Shown one piece after another: positions 44,690 through 56,929 of a DNA stretch of 64,000 nucleotides. The translations under genes and the position numbers were made by a program. Source of the stretch: Diploptera punctata (lineage: Eukaryota; Arthropoda; Insecta; Blattodea; Blaberidae); NCBI GenBank assembly GCA_030220185.1, contig JASPKZ010008348.1, positions 1,178,001 through 1,242,000 on the forward strand. Reading direction: 5' to 3'. How positions within the stretch are numbered: the stretch's first letter is position 1; each line of letters begins with the position of its first letter. The notes beneath the pieces were generated by a model. It did no database searches. It was given only the letters and a program-made list of their open reading frames with translations, and was not told the origin of the DNA.

Positions 44690-46430
44690 AATTACCCATC
44701 TAACTCTAATTTGCCCGTATAACATTAATTTTCATCTACCATTAACTTGTCCAACTAACTCTAATTTATCCATCCAACACTAACTTGCCCATCTAACACT
44801 AATTTGCCGATCTAACATTAACTTGTCCATATAACACTAACTACTCCATCTAACACTAACTTGCCCACCTAACACTAATTTGTTCATCTAAAACTGAATT
44901 GTCCAACTAACTCGAAGTTGCCCATCTAACACTCACATGCTCATCTATCACCACTTTGCCCAATATAACACTAATTTGTCCACGTAACACTAATTTCCCC
45001 ATCTAACACTAACATGCCGATCTAACACTAATTTTCATTCTAACGCTAACTTGCCGATCTAACATTAAATTGCCTATCTTACATTAACTTGTCGATCAAA
45101 CACTAACTTCCCCATCTAACACTAAATTGCTTATCTAACACTAACCTGCCCATATAACACTAAATTGCCCATGTAATACTAATTTGCACACTTACCACTA
45201 AATTGCCCAACTGACACTAATTAATCGATATAACATTAACTTGACCATCTAACGCTAACTTGCACATATAACACGAATTTTCTCATCTAACGCTAAATTT
45301 GTCCATCTAACACTAATTTGCCCATCTAGTACTAACCTGTTAATCTAATATTAATTTGACCATCTAAAACTAACTTCCCCATCTAACAGTAATATCTTCA
45401 TCTAACACTAACTTCCCCATTCAACACTAATTTGCCATCTAACACTAACTTCCCCATTCAACACTAATTTGCCATCTAACAGTTGTTTGCCCATCTAGCA
45501 CTACTTTTTCCATCTAACATTAATCTGCCCATTTGACACAAATCTGCCCATTTGACACAAATCTGCCCATTTGACACAAATCTGCCCATTTGACACAAAT
45601 TTGCCCATTTGACACAAATTTGCCCATCAACACTATCTTGCCCATCTAACAATAACTAGCTACCCTAACACTAAATAGTCCATCTAACACTAACTTTCCC
45701 ATCTAACAGTAACTTGCCCACCTAAAATTAACTTGCTCACCTAACAGTAACTTGCCCACCTAACAGTAACTTGCCCACCTAACAGTAACTTGCCCACCTA
45801 ACAGTAACTTGCCCACGTAACAGTAACTTGCCCACGTAACAGTAACTTGCCCACGTAACAGTAAATTGCCCACGTAACAGTAACTTGCCCACGTAACAGT
45901 AAATTGCCCACGTAACAGTAACTTGCCCACGTAACAGTAACTTGCCCACGTAACAGTAACTTGCCCACGTAACAGTAACTTGCCCACGTAACAGTAAATT
46001 GCCCACGTAACAGTAACTTGTCCACGTAACAGTAACTTGTCCACGTAACAGTAACTTGTCCACGTAACAGTAACTTGCCCACCTGACAGTAACTTGCCCA
46101 CCTGACAGTAACTTGCCCACCTGACAGTAACTTGCCCACCTGACAGTAACTTGCCCACCTGACAGTAACTTGCCCACCTGACAGTAACTTGCCCACCTGA
46201 CAGTAACTTGCCCACCTGACAGTAACTTGCCCACCTGACAGTAACTTGCCCACCTGACAGTAACTTGCCCACCTGACAGTAACTTGCCCACCTGACAGTA
46301 ACTTGCCCACCTGACAGTAACTTGCCCACGTGACAGTAACTTGCCCACCTAACAGTAACTTGCCCACCTAACAGTAACTTGCTTATCTAACACTAACTTG
46401 CTTATTTTCTCACCCTAACTTGCCCACTAA
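44690..46430. repeat. Minisatellite, 19-bp unit, about 90 copies
   Basis: The unit is close to CACCTGACAGTAACTTGCC. Units at 45690-46380 are nearly identical and occur in blocks (CACCTGACAG, CACGTAACAG). Those at 44690-45690 are diverged (CATCTAACACTAACTTGCC). The array lies between SINE-rich stretches in the Ig-gene intron. Because 19 is not a multiple of three and the unit lacks stops on the minus strand, three 189-codon frames (45760-46367) read through it. Confidence 0.95.
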
Positions 46431-46689
46431 TATAGGTGTAATCTTGTGATAGAATCTGCTTATATATTAGCAAACAAGTTGTAATTGGCTCTAGCGGGAA
46501 CATGTGTTATCACATTGGCCAACACGATGCTAAATGTCACTTGTTCTCCGATCGAATAGTCGCTGGCATAAAATAGCCGTTAGTTTTAAATATTGGTTGG
46601 TTAGTTGAAACTAAAAACAGCTGTTGGGTGCAGTCTTCACTTTACCCTTCCTAGAAGTAGAATTAGTCCGCCCAGTCGGACGTGCTTCC

Positions 46690-46990
46690 TGAGTGAGATT
46701 TTCATCTTATTTGTCCTCACCTGTAAGGCATGTATAAGGAAACTTTAAGACCCAAATAGTTCCAACATCATCTGGCCGTCATAATCAATCATATTATATT
46801 CGAATTGTTTAATGTTAATGTATGCGTGAATGGTGTTTCTAGCCTTAAATATTGTATTGCCTTGGATGTGGTCCTGGCATTGACCTGATCGCTCATCCAG
46901 GGAGGCCCTCCATGTACTTATGTGTGTGATCCAGAGTTTAAAATTCTCTCCCGATAGGCGTGTCCCTTTAAGGGTCAGAGCGTGGGTGAC
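46690..46990 (+). mobile_element. SINE family 2b copy
   Basis: Shares with the 44.0-kb copy the blocks CCTCACCTGTAAGGCATG, ACATCATCTGGCCGTCA, TGGCATTGACCTGATCGCTC and AAAATTCTCTCCCGATAGG. The tRNA head is missing or unrecognisable. Confidence 0.7.
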
Positions 46991-47337
46991 GTAAAAGCAG
47001 CAAAGGGAGAGGTTAAAAAAAATAGAGAAAAATCGAAAGAAAGAAATAGGTTAGAATTACTTTAAGTTTTGAAAAACGTAAAATATGATATAGGTTTGTT
47101 GAAATAGTAACCTACAACAGTTACTTTGGAATAGGTCTGTGATATTAGATTTGATTTATTCACACTTGCGAGTGGAGTGGGGGTTCTGAGCGAAAGTGGA
47201 CCAAGTCCATATTTTACTTTTTTTGAGAAAAAGCTGATATAAGGATTAAATCCCACTTGATGTGAAAAACAGGTCAAAAGGCCTAATTTCATGAAGCAGA
47301 AGAAGAAGAAGAAGGAAAAAATTCTATAATATAGTGT

Positions 47338-47580
47338 TCTGTTTTAGGGCAGATCCTTCACTGCAATCATGGCACTTTCATGCTATGCTTTGCAGTTTTA
47401 CTGGGATTTACCCAAAAATCATATAACCACCACCATCATCATCGTCACCATCATTATCGTTTCACCGGTGTGGAAAGAAACCGGAAACCATCACACCTAT
47501 AACTCCCTATCAAAGCTGCAAAGTATAGCATGAAAATTCTATGATTGCAGTGAAGGACCTGCACTAGGGCAGAACAATAG
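47338..47580. repeat. Inverted pair of repeat R
   Basis: AGATCCTTCACTGCAATCAT and GCTATGCTTTGCAG at 47344-47392 are matched in inverted orientation at 47513-47567. Single copies of R lie at 26254-26302, 27378-27470 and 50195-50300. Confidence 0.75.
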
Positions 47581-48425
47581 AATAGAAGAGATGTGGTAGA
47601 TTTCCTTTGCTTTCCACAGGCTTAAAATAATACATTTAATTGCAGATGAATAATGAAATACTTTTTACAATGAAAAAGAACAAATACAATACATGGTTCA
47701 ACACAGCTTTCAACAAGTATTGATATTTTGAACCCAGATTCATATAGAACTATCAATTTTTCAACTTGGACCACTTTTACTCTGAACCCCTCATATAGAA
47801 GGGTTATTGTTATGAGCCGTGTTCCGGTAACCACCATATCCATGTGGGTCCAGCTTAAGCTAGCTTGTGTACAGGTGGTCTCAGTCATGCCGGGGATTTC
47901 CCCTGACATCCAACACACTTCTTCATTACTATTCTATAATCTAGGGATTATTAATCTCTGTGCTTGTTAATTATAATGAAATTCCCAGGATTAACCTTAA
48001 TATCGCGCTTTTAAGTGACGTCACAAGTCACCATCTCGTAGTCGCTGTAGTAGGAGGACTCTATTACAGAAGTACAACAATATTTTACAAAAACATCTTA
48101 CAGGCAACAAGCCGTATGTGCTTTGGCAGTTCAAATCAGTACATCAATGTCTAGAAATAATACAAAACAACTAAAATGTACATACTAATTAGAATTAGTT
48201 ATGCAAAAATTAAACAACTTTTTAATAAGCTTAGCAGCTGATTATTAGGCAATAGGGAGCAGATACTAAGGTTCAACACACATACTCTATTAAGTAACAT
48301 TAAGAATTAGGACATCAATAAAACAAATATACGATCACATAAATCTGGTTTTCTTACATGAAGTTTCCATGACCCATTTCATTTTCCATTCGTGCCACTT
48401 ATCCTGCCCATCGCAGCCTATGAGA
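47581..48425. other. Gap, no feature seen
   Basis: Frames of 60-98 codons on both strands show no family motif. Confidence 0.5.
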
Positions 48426-49075
48426 TTTAACTCATCATCATCATCATCATCACTCCAGGGATTAGGCAATTGCCCGTTCCGACTTCATAATGCATCAGCC
48501 TAACGTCTTCTAGGTCTTCCAACATCACGTCTTCCTCTTGCTTGATAATTTCTTGCTAACAATGGATATCTCTCCTTACTCATTCCATCCATATGATCAA
48601 TCCATTTCTGTCTGTAATTCGTGACCTTATCCAATAAAGGCTGTACTTTCAATTCTTCTCTTATATCCTCATTTCTTATTCTATCAAGTCTTGTACATCC
48701 TTTAACTTGTCTTAGGAACCTCATCTCCGCCGTCTGTATTCTATCCTTCTGTTTTTTCAGTGGAGCCCAAGTTTCACACCATACAATATTGTGGGAACCG
48801 CCATAACATTATACATTTTTATCTTGGTTTCTTTTCTAATTTTATTTTTGAATGTTCTCTGTAATGTTTTATTTATTTATTTTGGAGTCTATATCTCTTT
48901 CCACATTGTAGCCAACATCACAGCCCAAATATTTGAAACTAGACACCTGTTCTGTACTTTGATTTTCTAAAATAATTTTGGATCTCACTGGATCTCTTCC
49001 TCTAAAAGCCATGGTCTTCGTTTTCCTTACAGAAATCTTTAGATCATATAATTTACATAGAGATTTAACTGTTAA
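48426..49075 (-). pseudogene. LINE-B, C-terminal fragment
   Basis: The minus strand reads LYDLKISVRKTKTMAFRGRD, then KYLGCDV, MRFLRQVKGCTRLDRIRNED, LKVQPLLDKVTNYRQKW and RGRRDVGRPRRR. Frameshifts lie at about 48730-48900. The 3' end is near 48426, next to ATCATCATCATC repeats. Confidence 0.78.
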
Positions 49076-49379
49076 TACTATTTTTTATTAATACTTCTAA
49101 AATTTATTTGAAGGAGGAAGAGAGCATAAAATGCTGAATAATACCCACAGATCTGGCCCCGTTGTACAAACTATACACAGACTTCAGTACCTAATTGAAT
49201 GCAGAAGATGAAACTTGATTTTGAAAGGCCTACATTGTTTTAACCACTTGACCAGAAGTTGATTTTGTTGAGGACGACTGCTATATCAGGGGTCTATTTT
49301 AATATTTTAACGTTAACTATCATTAACATCATTATCCGTCACGAATAGGCTTTTGTAGACCTATTTCTGCCTTATCTAG

Positions 49380-50175
49380 CAGTCTTTTAAGAAGTTTCCT
49401 GACCGTTGATCCTTTGACTATATATATATATATATATATCGCATAATCATTGTTGGAATTCTTGAATTATCCATTCTTTTTGCATGGTCTAGCCATGTTA
49501 ATTTATATCTGTTTATTTTTTCTTCTACTGATTCTACTTTTAATTGTTCTAAAATTTGTTCAATCGTTTTTCGATCTAAAAGAGTATATCCTGCTGTTCT
49601 TCTAAGAAATTTCATTTTGGTTGCTTTGATTCTGCTTCTGTCTCTTTTTCTTAATGTTCAAATCTCACTTCCGTATAAAAGGGAGGGTAATGATAAGTAT
49701 TGAATATTTTATTCTTGTGGATTTTTGTAGTAAATTATCTTTTAGAGATATATTACTTTTTATTCCTAAAATTTGTGTAAATTTGGTGATTTTCTTGTTC
49801 ACATCTTTTTCATTTTAATAACTTATTTCACAACCTAAATAGTAGAAATTTTGTACTTTTCTAGACATTGGCTATTGTGTATTTTCTTACTTCTGATTGG
49901 ATCTTCTCCTAACAGTAAGAATGCCATTACTCTTGACTTTTGTACTGAAATTTCCACCCCAAAAACTTTTAATATTTTATTTAGTGTATATAGACTTCTT
50001 TATAAATTATGCTCTGAATTTGAAATTATAATTTGATCATCTACGAAGAGTAGGGAATTTAATGTTAAGGTATTGGTTATAATGATTCCTGATGTATAGA
50101 TTAGGTTCCATTTAGAAATGATTTCATTCATGTAAATATTAAATAGTGTTGGTGATAGTGGGCAACCTTGTTATT
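49380..50175 (-). pseudogene. LINE-C, RT 3' part and C terminus
   Basis: A diverged relative: SVQKSRVMAFLLLGEDPI, SLPSLLYGSEI, MKFLRRTAGYTLLDRKTIEQ and INRYKLTWLDHAKRMDNSR, with many stops. A (TA)n tract at 49421-49438 ends the readable part. Confidence 0.75.
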
Positions 50176-50194
50176 ATCATCAGTACTAATATAT

Positions 50195-50319
50195 CCATCC
50201 ATAGTAATTCTGCCCGAAGGCAGATCCTTCACTGCAATCATAGCATTTTCATGCTATGCTTGCAGCTTTACTAGGGAATTGTAGGTGCGGTAGCTTCCCG
50301 TTGATTTTTACACCGGTGA
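50195..50319 (+). repeat. Repeat R copy next to a SINE
   Basis: CCATAGTAATTCTGCCCGAA, GGCAGATCCTTCACTGCAAT and GCATTTTCATGCTATGC match the 26.25-kb copy. It is followed by an inverted SINE family 2 copy. Confidence 0.65.
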
Positions 50320-50512
50320 CGGATGATGATGATGATGGCCATATGATTTCGGGGACCGTTTGGGCCTTAACGTTTTCCTGACATTTGTCTTACAGGTGAG
50401 GAAAAAACCCCGATAAAAACCTCACCCAGAAAAACTGCCTCGACCGGGGATGGAACCCGGGCCCGCTGCGTGACAAGGCAGCACGCTACCTCGAGACCAC
50501 AGCGGTGGACAA
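50320..50512 (-). mobile_element. tRNA-derived SINE family 2 copy
   Basis: The minus-strand head reads CACCGCTGTGGTCTCGAGGT with the B box GGGTTCCATCCC. The body contains ATCGGGGTTTTTTCCTCACC and GGCCCAAACGGTCCCCGA. It follows a repeat-R copy at 50195. Confidence 0.75.
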
Positions 50513-50894
50513 TAAAATATATAATACATAAAATTTAATTTACGTAAATATTCATAAAATAAAATATGGAAGTAACTACCTGGCAGGTGCCGTCCTCCTT
50601 CATGTAGGTTAAACTCCTTTAAAACCGTAGACATTTCCGAAAACGCCTTTTGTCGCAGATACTGGCTGTTGTTTTGTTTAATACCATATAAATGGTTATG
50701 TGTTCTCATTTAAAATCAAATATTATTTCCTTTAAATTTCCAGTTTTCCTGTATGTTTATGTTTAACGGGCTGGTTGGGACAATACCGGGCGTAATGCTG
50801 GGAATTGCCACCAGGTCAATAAGCTCGGGAAAGGAGGAAGCGCGGTCTTTGTTGGTGGGATTTAGCGCCGACTCTGGGACCGAGTGACCCATGG

Positions 50895-51460
50895 ACAATC
50901 TGTGAGGTCGTCAGGAGTTGAGCGACCTGACGTACTATAGCTCAGGCTGGACCCACTTCAGCAACCAAACACGTCCCCAGCTGGTGCACTGGGGGAAAGG
51001 TCGGTGGATCTGCTAGACAGTCCTCCCGGTCAAGTCCAAGGGACTCGTGAACCATTAGTGGGGTAGGCAAGAGATGAGCGCCTTGCCGTACTATTTGCTC
51101 ATCTGTTGGAGCTTGCGAGCTCCGTGCTGGCCCACAACAGCTGCAGAAGGCGTCCCTGGGGGCACACCAGGGCTCGGCTCGGACCAGTGCAGAGGGGAGC
51201 AACTGTACTGGTTTACGTCGACAAACTATGGGGTCGCCAGCAGATGAGCACCTGGATGTACTAAAAGTCTCACACTGTTGGGCTTGTAGCCCTAGCCGGT
51301 CTCACAACGGCTGCAGGACACGTCCCTGGAGGCAGAACAGGGGAATGGTCGGTGGATCTGCGACAGCAGTCCTCCCGGCTAGGCTCATGGAGCCCGTGGA
51401 CCAACTGTGGGGTCGTCAGGAATGAGCGACCTGATGTACTATGTAGCTCAGCAATTCCCA
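50895..51460 (+). repeat. GC-rich tandem array, 150-180-bp units
   Basis: The segment GGGGTCGTCAGGA-ATGAGCGACCTGATGTACTA recurs at about 50905, 51055, 51230 and 51408, with linked CGGTGGATCTG, CAGTCCTCCCGG and CAACGGCTGCAGGA-type blocks between. The array is clearly GC-richer than its surroundings. Frames on both strands are short and share no known domain. Confidence 0.75.
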
Positions 51461-51689
51461 AGAACTGCAAACTCCAACACCCTCTCCCTGGGGTGTTGGT
51501 TTAAGGACCGTGAACTTGAACGTGGACGTGAACATAGGATAGGGAGGACTAGAACTAGGACTTGGGAGTATAGTCATGACGACCGAGGTATCCCAAGGGG
51601 TGGACGGATGGGCCTAGATGTATGTTTATGTTTGCCGGATTCCTTTCATTCCGATTACACCGAGTGTGTTATCTATAATGTTGACTTTC

Positions 51690-51800
51690 GGTATTTCGTC
51701 ACTAACTCTAATAAAATAGGCCCTCTTTGTCCTGTAAAGATTTGATCGCATGCTCTAGTAGAGAACTGAAACAGTGCATCTCTATCTTTTCAGAATATTC
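51690..51800 (-). pseudogene. LINE RT fragment
   Basis: The minus strand reads RDALFQFSTRACDQI, a degraded form of the QGDALSPLLFNFALEYAI box of the LINE-A reverse transcriptase. Confidence 0.4.
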
Positions 51801-52039
51801 ATGAAAACATTTTAAGTTAGTGATTTAGTAAAAGAGTGACACGAGTTAAACATTTTATGTTCTTCTTTTTAATACTCAAGTGATTTACATGAACCTGTAG
51901 AACCACTGTTCAAGTATCTCGAGCGGATTTCATGGATGAATATTCTGGGCTTCGATTGGAAAAACAAGAGACAGGATGAAAGTTAATTAAAGTTTTCAAA
52001 ATTATTAATGGACGGAGGCATTAATCGGAAAAAAAAAAC

Positions 52040-52808
52040 TTTTGTATTGGAGAAATCTTCAGAGCGTATAGAAGACCTACAACTAAATGATGTTAATAAG
52101 CTGATGTTGCAGGATTATTAGAAAATAGCGAGGAAATGTTAAAGGCCACCGCGAACATTGTAATGAGAATTGGGGCTGGAAGCACACATCAATGAAACTA
52201 AATATATGGTTACACGTAGAAATACATTACATAATGTAAATGTACAGTTAACGACGGATGAGGGAAATTATGAATAAGGGCTGAATTCAAATACATGAAA
52301 ACAATAATAAATAACAAACATAATCTAGATCCAGAAAAAAAAATTAAACGTATCATGGATTCTAGAAACCTATACTATTATAATAATGCAGGGGTTCTTG
52401 TTCCAACGTTTTTTGAAAAAAAAGGCTAAACTACAACTATGAATAAATAAAACTCATATATAAAATTTTCATTCAGCAATTTACATGGTTAAAACATGGA
52501 ATCTTGCTTTAAAGGACGAAATAACATTACGAGTACTTAAGAATAAAGTTTTAGGAACATTTTTGGACCAACGAAAGATGAACAAACAGATAAATGAAGA
52601 AGACTACATAACTGAGCTACACAATCTTATGGTAAATCACATATAATAAGAAGTGTTTAAGTCTCGAATACTAGAATGCGCAGGACATGTGGCACGAATA
52701 GGGGAATAAAGAAGAACGTGGAAACATTTTTCCAGAAGGAAAGTTGTCCAATTGGTGGAGGGGGGGGGGAAATTAGATTGGTGAATATGATCAATTATGA
52801 TTTGAGCA
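52040..52808 (+). pseudogene. RTE-like LINE-A, degraded RT 3' part
   Basis: It reads HINETKYMVTRRNTLHNVN and LTTDEGNYE, a broken linker with AACCTATACTATTATAATAA, then the C-terminal region (GCAGGACATGTGGCACGAAT), with many frameshifts. The order matches the copy at 27.7-28.4 kb. It ends near 52808. Confidence 0.75.
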
Positions 52809-53089
52809 GTGGCGTGCGGTAGTCACAGAAATTGCCCAGCTATACGACGAAAGTGCGTCTTACACTTTATGGCAGAATTATTTGCTATTATTTTATTCAA
52901 TGACGCTCTTTGACAGCTAAGATAATTAGCATCGCAATTCACATTTGGGCCTGAAATATCAAAAAAGATTGTTCAGAAGCCTCTCTTTCAAGGCTTAAGG
53001 TTTTTGCTAACCATAAATCAACGATACAGAATCCACAGATTTATTTTTTTTAAAGGAACCCATACACAGGATTTTTATGGCTTGAAAAA

Positions 53090-53155
53090 TCCAACGACAT
53101 CGGCAGGGTTTGAACCAGCATAGTCCACTAGGACCAACAATTTTTCAAAATTTCC
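53090..53155 (-). pseudogene. tRNA-like SINE head fragment
   Basis: The minus strand has GGTCCTAGTGGACTATGC and a B box GGTTCAAACCC. The body is not matched to another copy here. Confidence 0.35.
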
Positions 53156-53961
53156 ACAGTTCAGATGAACCAACCACGAGGAATGTCTTGTGTAGAATAT
53201 TACGTCATGAGGGCTTGTACTATCAGTCCTCAGCGGGATTACTAGTTCCAAGTCTGATGTACAGTGAATGATCAGTAGAAATTAACCACACTGATGTGTG
53301 ACATATGACTGTTTCTTAATTTGTGGGCGTCTTTGGTTGGATTTTCCCCTCTCGTAACTTGTACCGGCCTTTCATTCACTTGTTCTGCGGACTGTAAGTA
53401 TAAAATGGAAATAAATTCTCTCACTTTGAGTACAATTAACTAAAATCCAAACAGACACAAAAAAACATTGCAATGTGAAATGGAGTAGTCGATGAGTGAA
53501 CACAATATATGGTACGTATACAAAACGCAAAATGCAGAGACTTGTTTTAAATTCAACAGAGAATAATTTAGATCGAATTGACAATTTAATAAGTTGTTAC
53601 TTTTTCTTAATTTATTTATTTTTATAGTTACTAGGAGATCTTGTTTTTTTCCCCTTTTACTACAAATATTTAACTCCTTGAAATCTGAATATAGCCATGA
53701 ACTTTGTTTGCCATTTGACTTCTCTATTTACATTGCACAGCTTGTCTGCGACATTTGTGTTAACTACACTCATAGAGAGAAATAATTTATTTCATTTTAT
53801 ACTCGGTAGTTATGTGGTGTTCGTCTGATGAAGGCACAGTGCACCTAAAAACAACTTAATCGATTGCTTAATAATATAAGTATTCATGATAGTCATAATT
53901 ACCTTATTAATTCTTCAAGTCAACAACAAATCAATTAATTAAGAATAATTTTACATTTAAA

Positions 53962-53965
<4 letters not shown>

Positions 53966-53999
<34 letters not shown>
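53966..53999. repeat. (TA)n microsatellite
   Basis: Alternating TA of about 34 bp in AT-rich sequence with no gene. Confidence 0.95.
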
Positions 54000-54001
<2 letters not shown>

Positions 54002-54251
54002 TAGATAAGACCATGCATACTGCACTAATATATAGATAGGTTCTGAAGAAACGACTTAACGGTAGTTTTCTCAGTAAATACTTGAAATAGAACTCTGAGG
54101 ACATTTCTCTTGAAATGTGATAAGCCTCCTGTAGGAGATTAAATAAATTAATCCTCCAGAAACAATAATTTTATAAATAGATTACACAAAATAATATAGG
54201 CTATATATAACTTTTTTAAAGGAGGTCTAACATTTATTCATATGCTGCATT

Positions 54252-54345
54252 TAAATTAATAAAGGTACAACAATTACAACTGATAGCGACTATCTGTGTC
54301 TATATATACTCGCTATCAGTGTAATGGTTGTACCTTTATTAATTT
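54252..54345. repeat. Short hairpin, 37-bp arms
   Basis: AAATTAATAAAGGTACAACA at the left pairs with the complement ending at 54345. The arms are about 37 bp with few mismatches and a loop of about 20 bp. It lies just before the mariner-like relic at 54368. Confidence 0.75.
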
Positions 54346-54367
54346 GAAGGCAGGGTATTATTATATA

Positions 54368-55186
54368 CAGTGTGTCCACAAAGTATTGCTACCAAAACAA
54401 TGTAACTTAGCTCGTAAAATATTTGAGATAGAGACATGCGGATTTTTGCAACGTATTCTACATCTCTCAAAGTTTTATTTAAATTTGTTGCAGATTGTGA
54501 TTTGAAAGACAATTACGACACCACAGGAAAATACCTAATGTTTATGGTGGTATGCTGAGTCTGGTAAATCACCAGTACCCCATATCCGAATGTCATGGGG
54601 GTTAACATGTCTAGACACAAAGAAACTCGCTTAATCAGAGAACATCACCCTCTGTAGGTACACATTGTCTTCGTCAATTGCGTTCAGCATAGAATCTGCA
54701 AATTTCGCACGCCAAGGGAAGTCAGTTGGCAGCGACGCTTGCGTAATTTGCAGTCGCTTATGGTTGAATAAATTCAGTTCCCGTGAAGCATGACAAACCG
54801 GTTTTTAGGTCTGAGTTGAAATGCAAGTTGCCCATTGTCTGTAGTTTTTTGACTCACATGTGGTCATCCACTCCGCGGCAAGTCCATTACACTGCCAGTC
54901 GCTAGAAAATGTCTCGGCCCATCTAATCATGGATGATTTGGATGGAGGATCTCTTCCATATTGCCGGCGGAAATTTCGCTGAACAGTTACTGGTGATTTA
55001 CTCAGCAAATGACCATAAACTTTACGCCTTTTGCTGTAGTGTCGTCATTGTCGTTTAAATCACATGCTGCGACAAATGTAAACAGAACTTCGAGAGATGT
55101 AGAACACGTTGCAAAAAACCGTATATCTCAATCTCAAATAGTATACGGGCTAAGTTACATTGTTTTGGTAGTAGGACTTTGTGTAT
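54368..55186 (-). mobile_element. Mariner-like deletion derivative
   Basis: The ends are inverted repeats of about 130 bp (54368-54505 and 55060-55186). They share CTACCAAAACAATGTAACTT-type sequence and match through CGTATTCTACATCTCTC. Inside, the minus strand keeps a transposase N-terminal piece (SPVTVQRNFRRQYGRDPPSK, about 54950) and a DDE-domain piece (VYLQRVMFSD, then HVNPHDIRIWG, about 54590). The remainder is deleted or shifted. Left end CAGTGTGTCCAC follows TA; the right terminus has lost a few bases. Confidence 0.75.
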
Positions 55187-55411
55187 AAATAAATATTTAT
55201 TATTGATGCTTAATTGCTTAAGGGTCTTAGTCAGCCAGGCTTTCAGATAACTTGCGCCCATTTTTAAATGCATAATTACAGGCGTCATAGTGGTACAAAA
55301 ATATGAGGTTGAAATACTTGACGGTCGTTATTGGAAGGCAGAGCTTAGTTAATAGGATGTTAGCAGGGACAAGGCGTTAAACACAGCGAATAAATGAATA
55401 CATTATTTTAC

Positions 55412-55531
55412 CTGTGTCTTTGTACCAACTGTTCATGGCTTTGGGCGAGGCTTCCACATCACAGCCGATGTCGACGTTACTTCCAACCGGTGCGGCCACC
55501 AGCTGGTTCGATACCTTGATCAGGGGATGAA
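55412..55531 (-). CDS. Ig-superfamily (lachesin/DIP-like) exon B
   Basis: This is a 120-bp exon with acceptor TTATTTCAG and donor GTAAAA on the minus strand. Joined to exon A (phase 1) it restores the codon for F and reads HPLIKVSNQLVAAPVGSN, then DIGCDVEASPKAMNSWYKDTG. It therefore opens the next Ig domain, with the first disulphide cysteine in DIGCDVEA and the conserved tryptophan in NSWYKDT. The HPLIKV linker and EASPKAMN segment are characteristic of the insect lachesin/DIP group, in which this domain is Ig3. The exon ends in phase 1, matching exon C. The intron to exon A is about 3.1 kb and contains LINE 3' ends, (ATT)n tracts and a SINE. Confidence 0.88.
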
Positions 55532-56174
55532 CTGAAATAATAAAAACTCTACAATGTAAAGAACTTTAAATTATAGTGTTCAATACATTTTATGAAACTC
55601 AATATGTACGTATCTTCTGAACAGTGTACTTAATGTTCGTGAAATAATTAAGATACAGGAGAATTTGTTTACTCTAACAGTATAACGTCAATAGGTAGTA
55701 GTAATAAAATAATAATAATAATTTAATTATTTAGCAGCTGTCACATCTTCTGGCTCAATTTATCTTCCGTCATTCTCCTTCACATTTCTGTCATTAGAAT
55801 CGCTACTTTTCCCATAATGCTGCTATAAACATCATCAATGCACATTATTTTTGCCAGTCTTTTTTTTTACCAGTATTTTTTGTTGATAATCTGAAGCCTG
55901 GCTGGTAATGCAGGGGGGATAGAAAATACACCTCATTAAAAATCCCAGGCTAAAATTACCCGGTTATCACTATATGAAAATGGGCCCCATCTCTGGGTAA
56001 CGTGAACAGGCAGAGAATCTTGTAAGCTGTGGTGAAAGCAATTTTTATAACTAAAAGGAACAATAGAACAAAAATCATACATTTTTTAAAGGAAATTTCT
56101 ATGAAAGATATTTGGACCAAATAGAGGAACTGTCAAAGATATTAATCAACCGATGATTAGTGTATCTATCTACC

Positions 56175-56177
56175 TTC

Positions 56178-56247
<70 letters not shown>
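56175..56247. repeat. (ATT)n microsatellite
   Basis: About 24 ATT units. It precedes a degraded LINE-A fragment by about 120 bp. Confidence 0.95.
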
Positions 56248-56249
<2 letters not shown>

Positions 56250-56369
56250 TGTTCTTACATTTCATATCCGAAACTTATTAACCCTATTTCACCTAAAGAA
56301 CGTATTGTTTTAATACTGATGTGGATTATTAAGTGATACCAAGTTACGGTCTGAAAAGTGTATAAAACT

Positions 56370-56575
56370 GTTATTCTCCCTGTTTATATTATATGGATGC
56401 GAAAAATGGACTCTTACATGAAGGGAGGAGAAAATATTACGCGTGTTAGAACATAAAGTTCTTTGGGAAATGTTTGGGCCAAAGAGAAATGAACAGATAG
56501 GCGAATGGAGTGACTACTTAACAGTGAAATACATGATATTTATAGGAAACCAAATATAATTAGAACAGTTAAGGT
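56370..56575 (+). pseudogene. RTE-like LINE-A, C-terminal fragment
   Basis: Matches fragment 1 from LYGCEKWTLT to GCCAAAGAGAAATGAACAGA and CCAAATATAATTAGAACAGT, then stops abruptly at about 56575 in unrelated sequence. Confidence 0.75.
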
Positions 56576-56689
56576 TATAGTTAGTGTCAAAGTTGTGAGT
56601 CTTTTGTAATTTTACCTAAAACTGAAGTATTTTTATGAACTTTATTTATGAAAACGTTAACAAGTATGTAGTTTTTTTCTGTCAAAATC

Positions 56690-56832
56690 ACTTCTGTGAT
56701 GGGTGGTTCACTTAAACAGGCGGTGTTATTTGCAAGCAAGTTTGTTTAGTGAAATTTTAATTTTGGTATTTTTAATCTGGTTGAGTAGTAGACAAGGCCT
56801 TAAGACCTTAACTCTGCCAGGTAAAATAAAGC

Positions 56833-56883
<51 letters not shown>
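56690..56883 (+). mobile_element. Truncated LINE 3' end with (ATT)n tail
   Basis: AAGGCCTTAAGACCTTAACT, CTGCCAGGTAAAATAAAGC and a (TAT)n tail match the inverted copy at 24667-24840. Confidence 0.6.
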
Positions 56884-56884
<1 letters not shown>

Positions 56885-56929
56885 TAGTTTTGGAGGATGG
56901 AATGGGATGTATGAAAGGGTGTGAAGAAT

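Larger units (their letters stand above)
52809..54251. other. Gap, apart from a SINE head and (TA)n
   Basis: Apart from the tRNA-like fragment at 53090 and the (TA)n tract at 53966 nothing is recognised. Confidence 0.5.

Noticed and set aside
45760..46367. Three overlapping 189-codon frames on the minus strand
   Set aside because: They are one 19-bp repeat read in three frames; no start context or unique sequence.
50579..50709. Possible exon on the minus strand in the Ig intron
   Set aside because: A GTAG donor follows CACCTGCCAG, but the reading does not match an Ig domain and exons B and C already join in phase without it.
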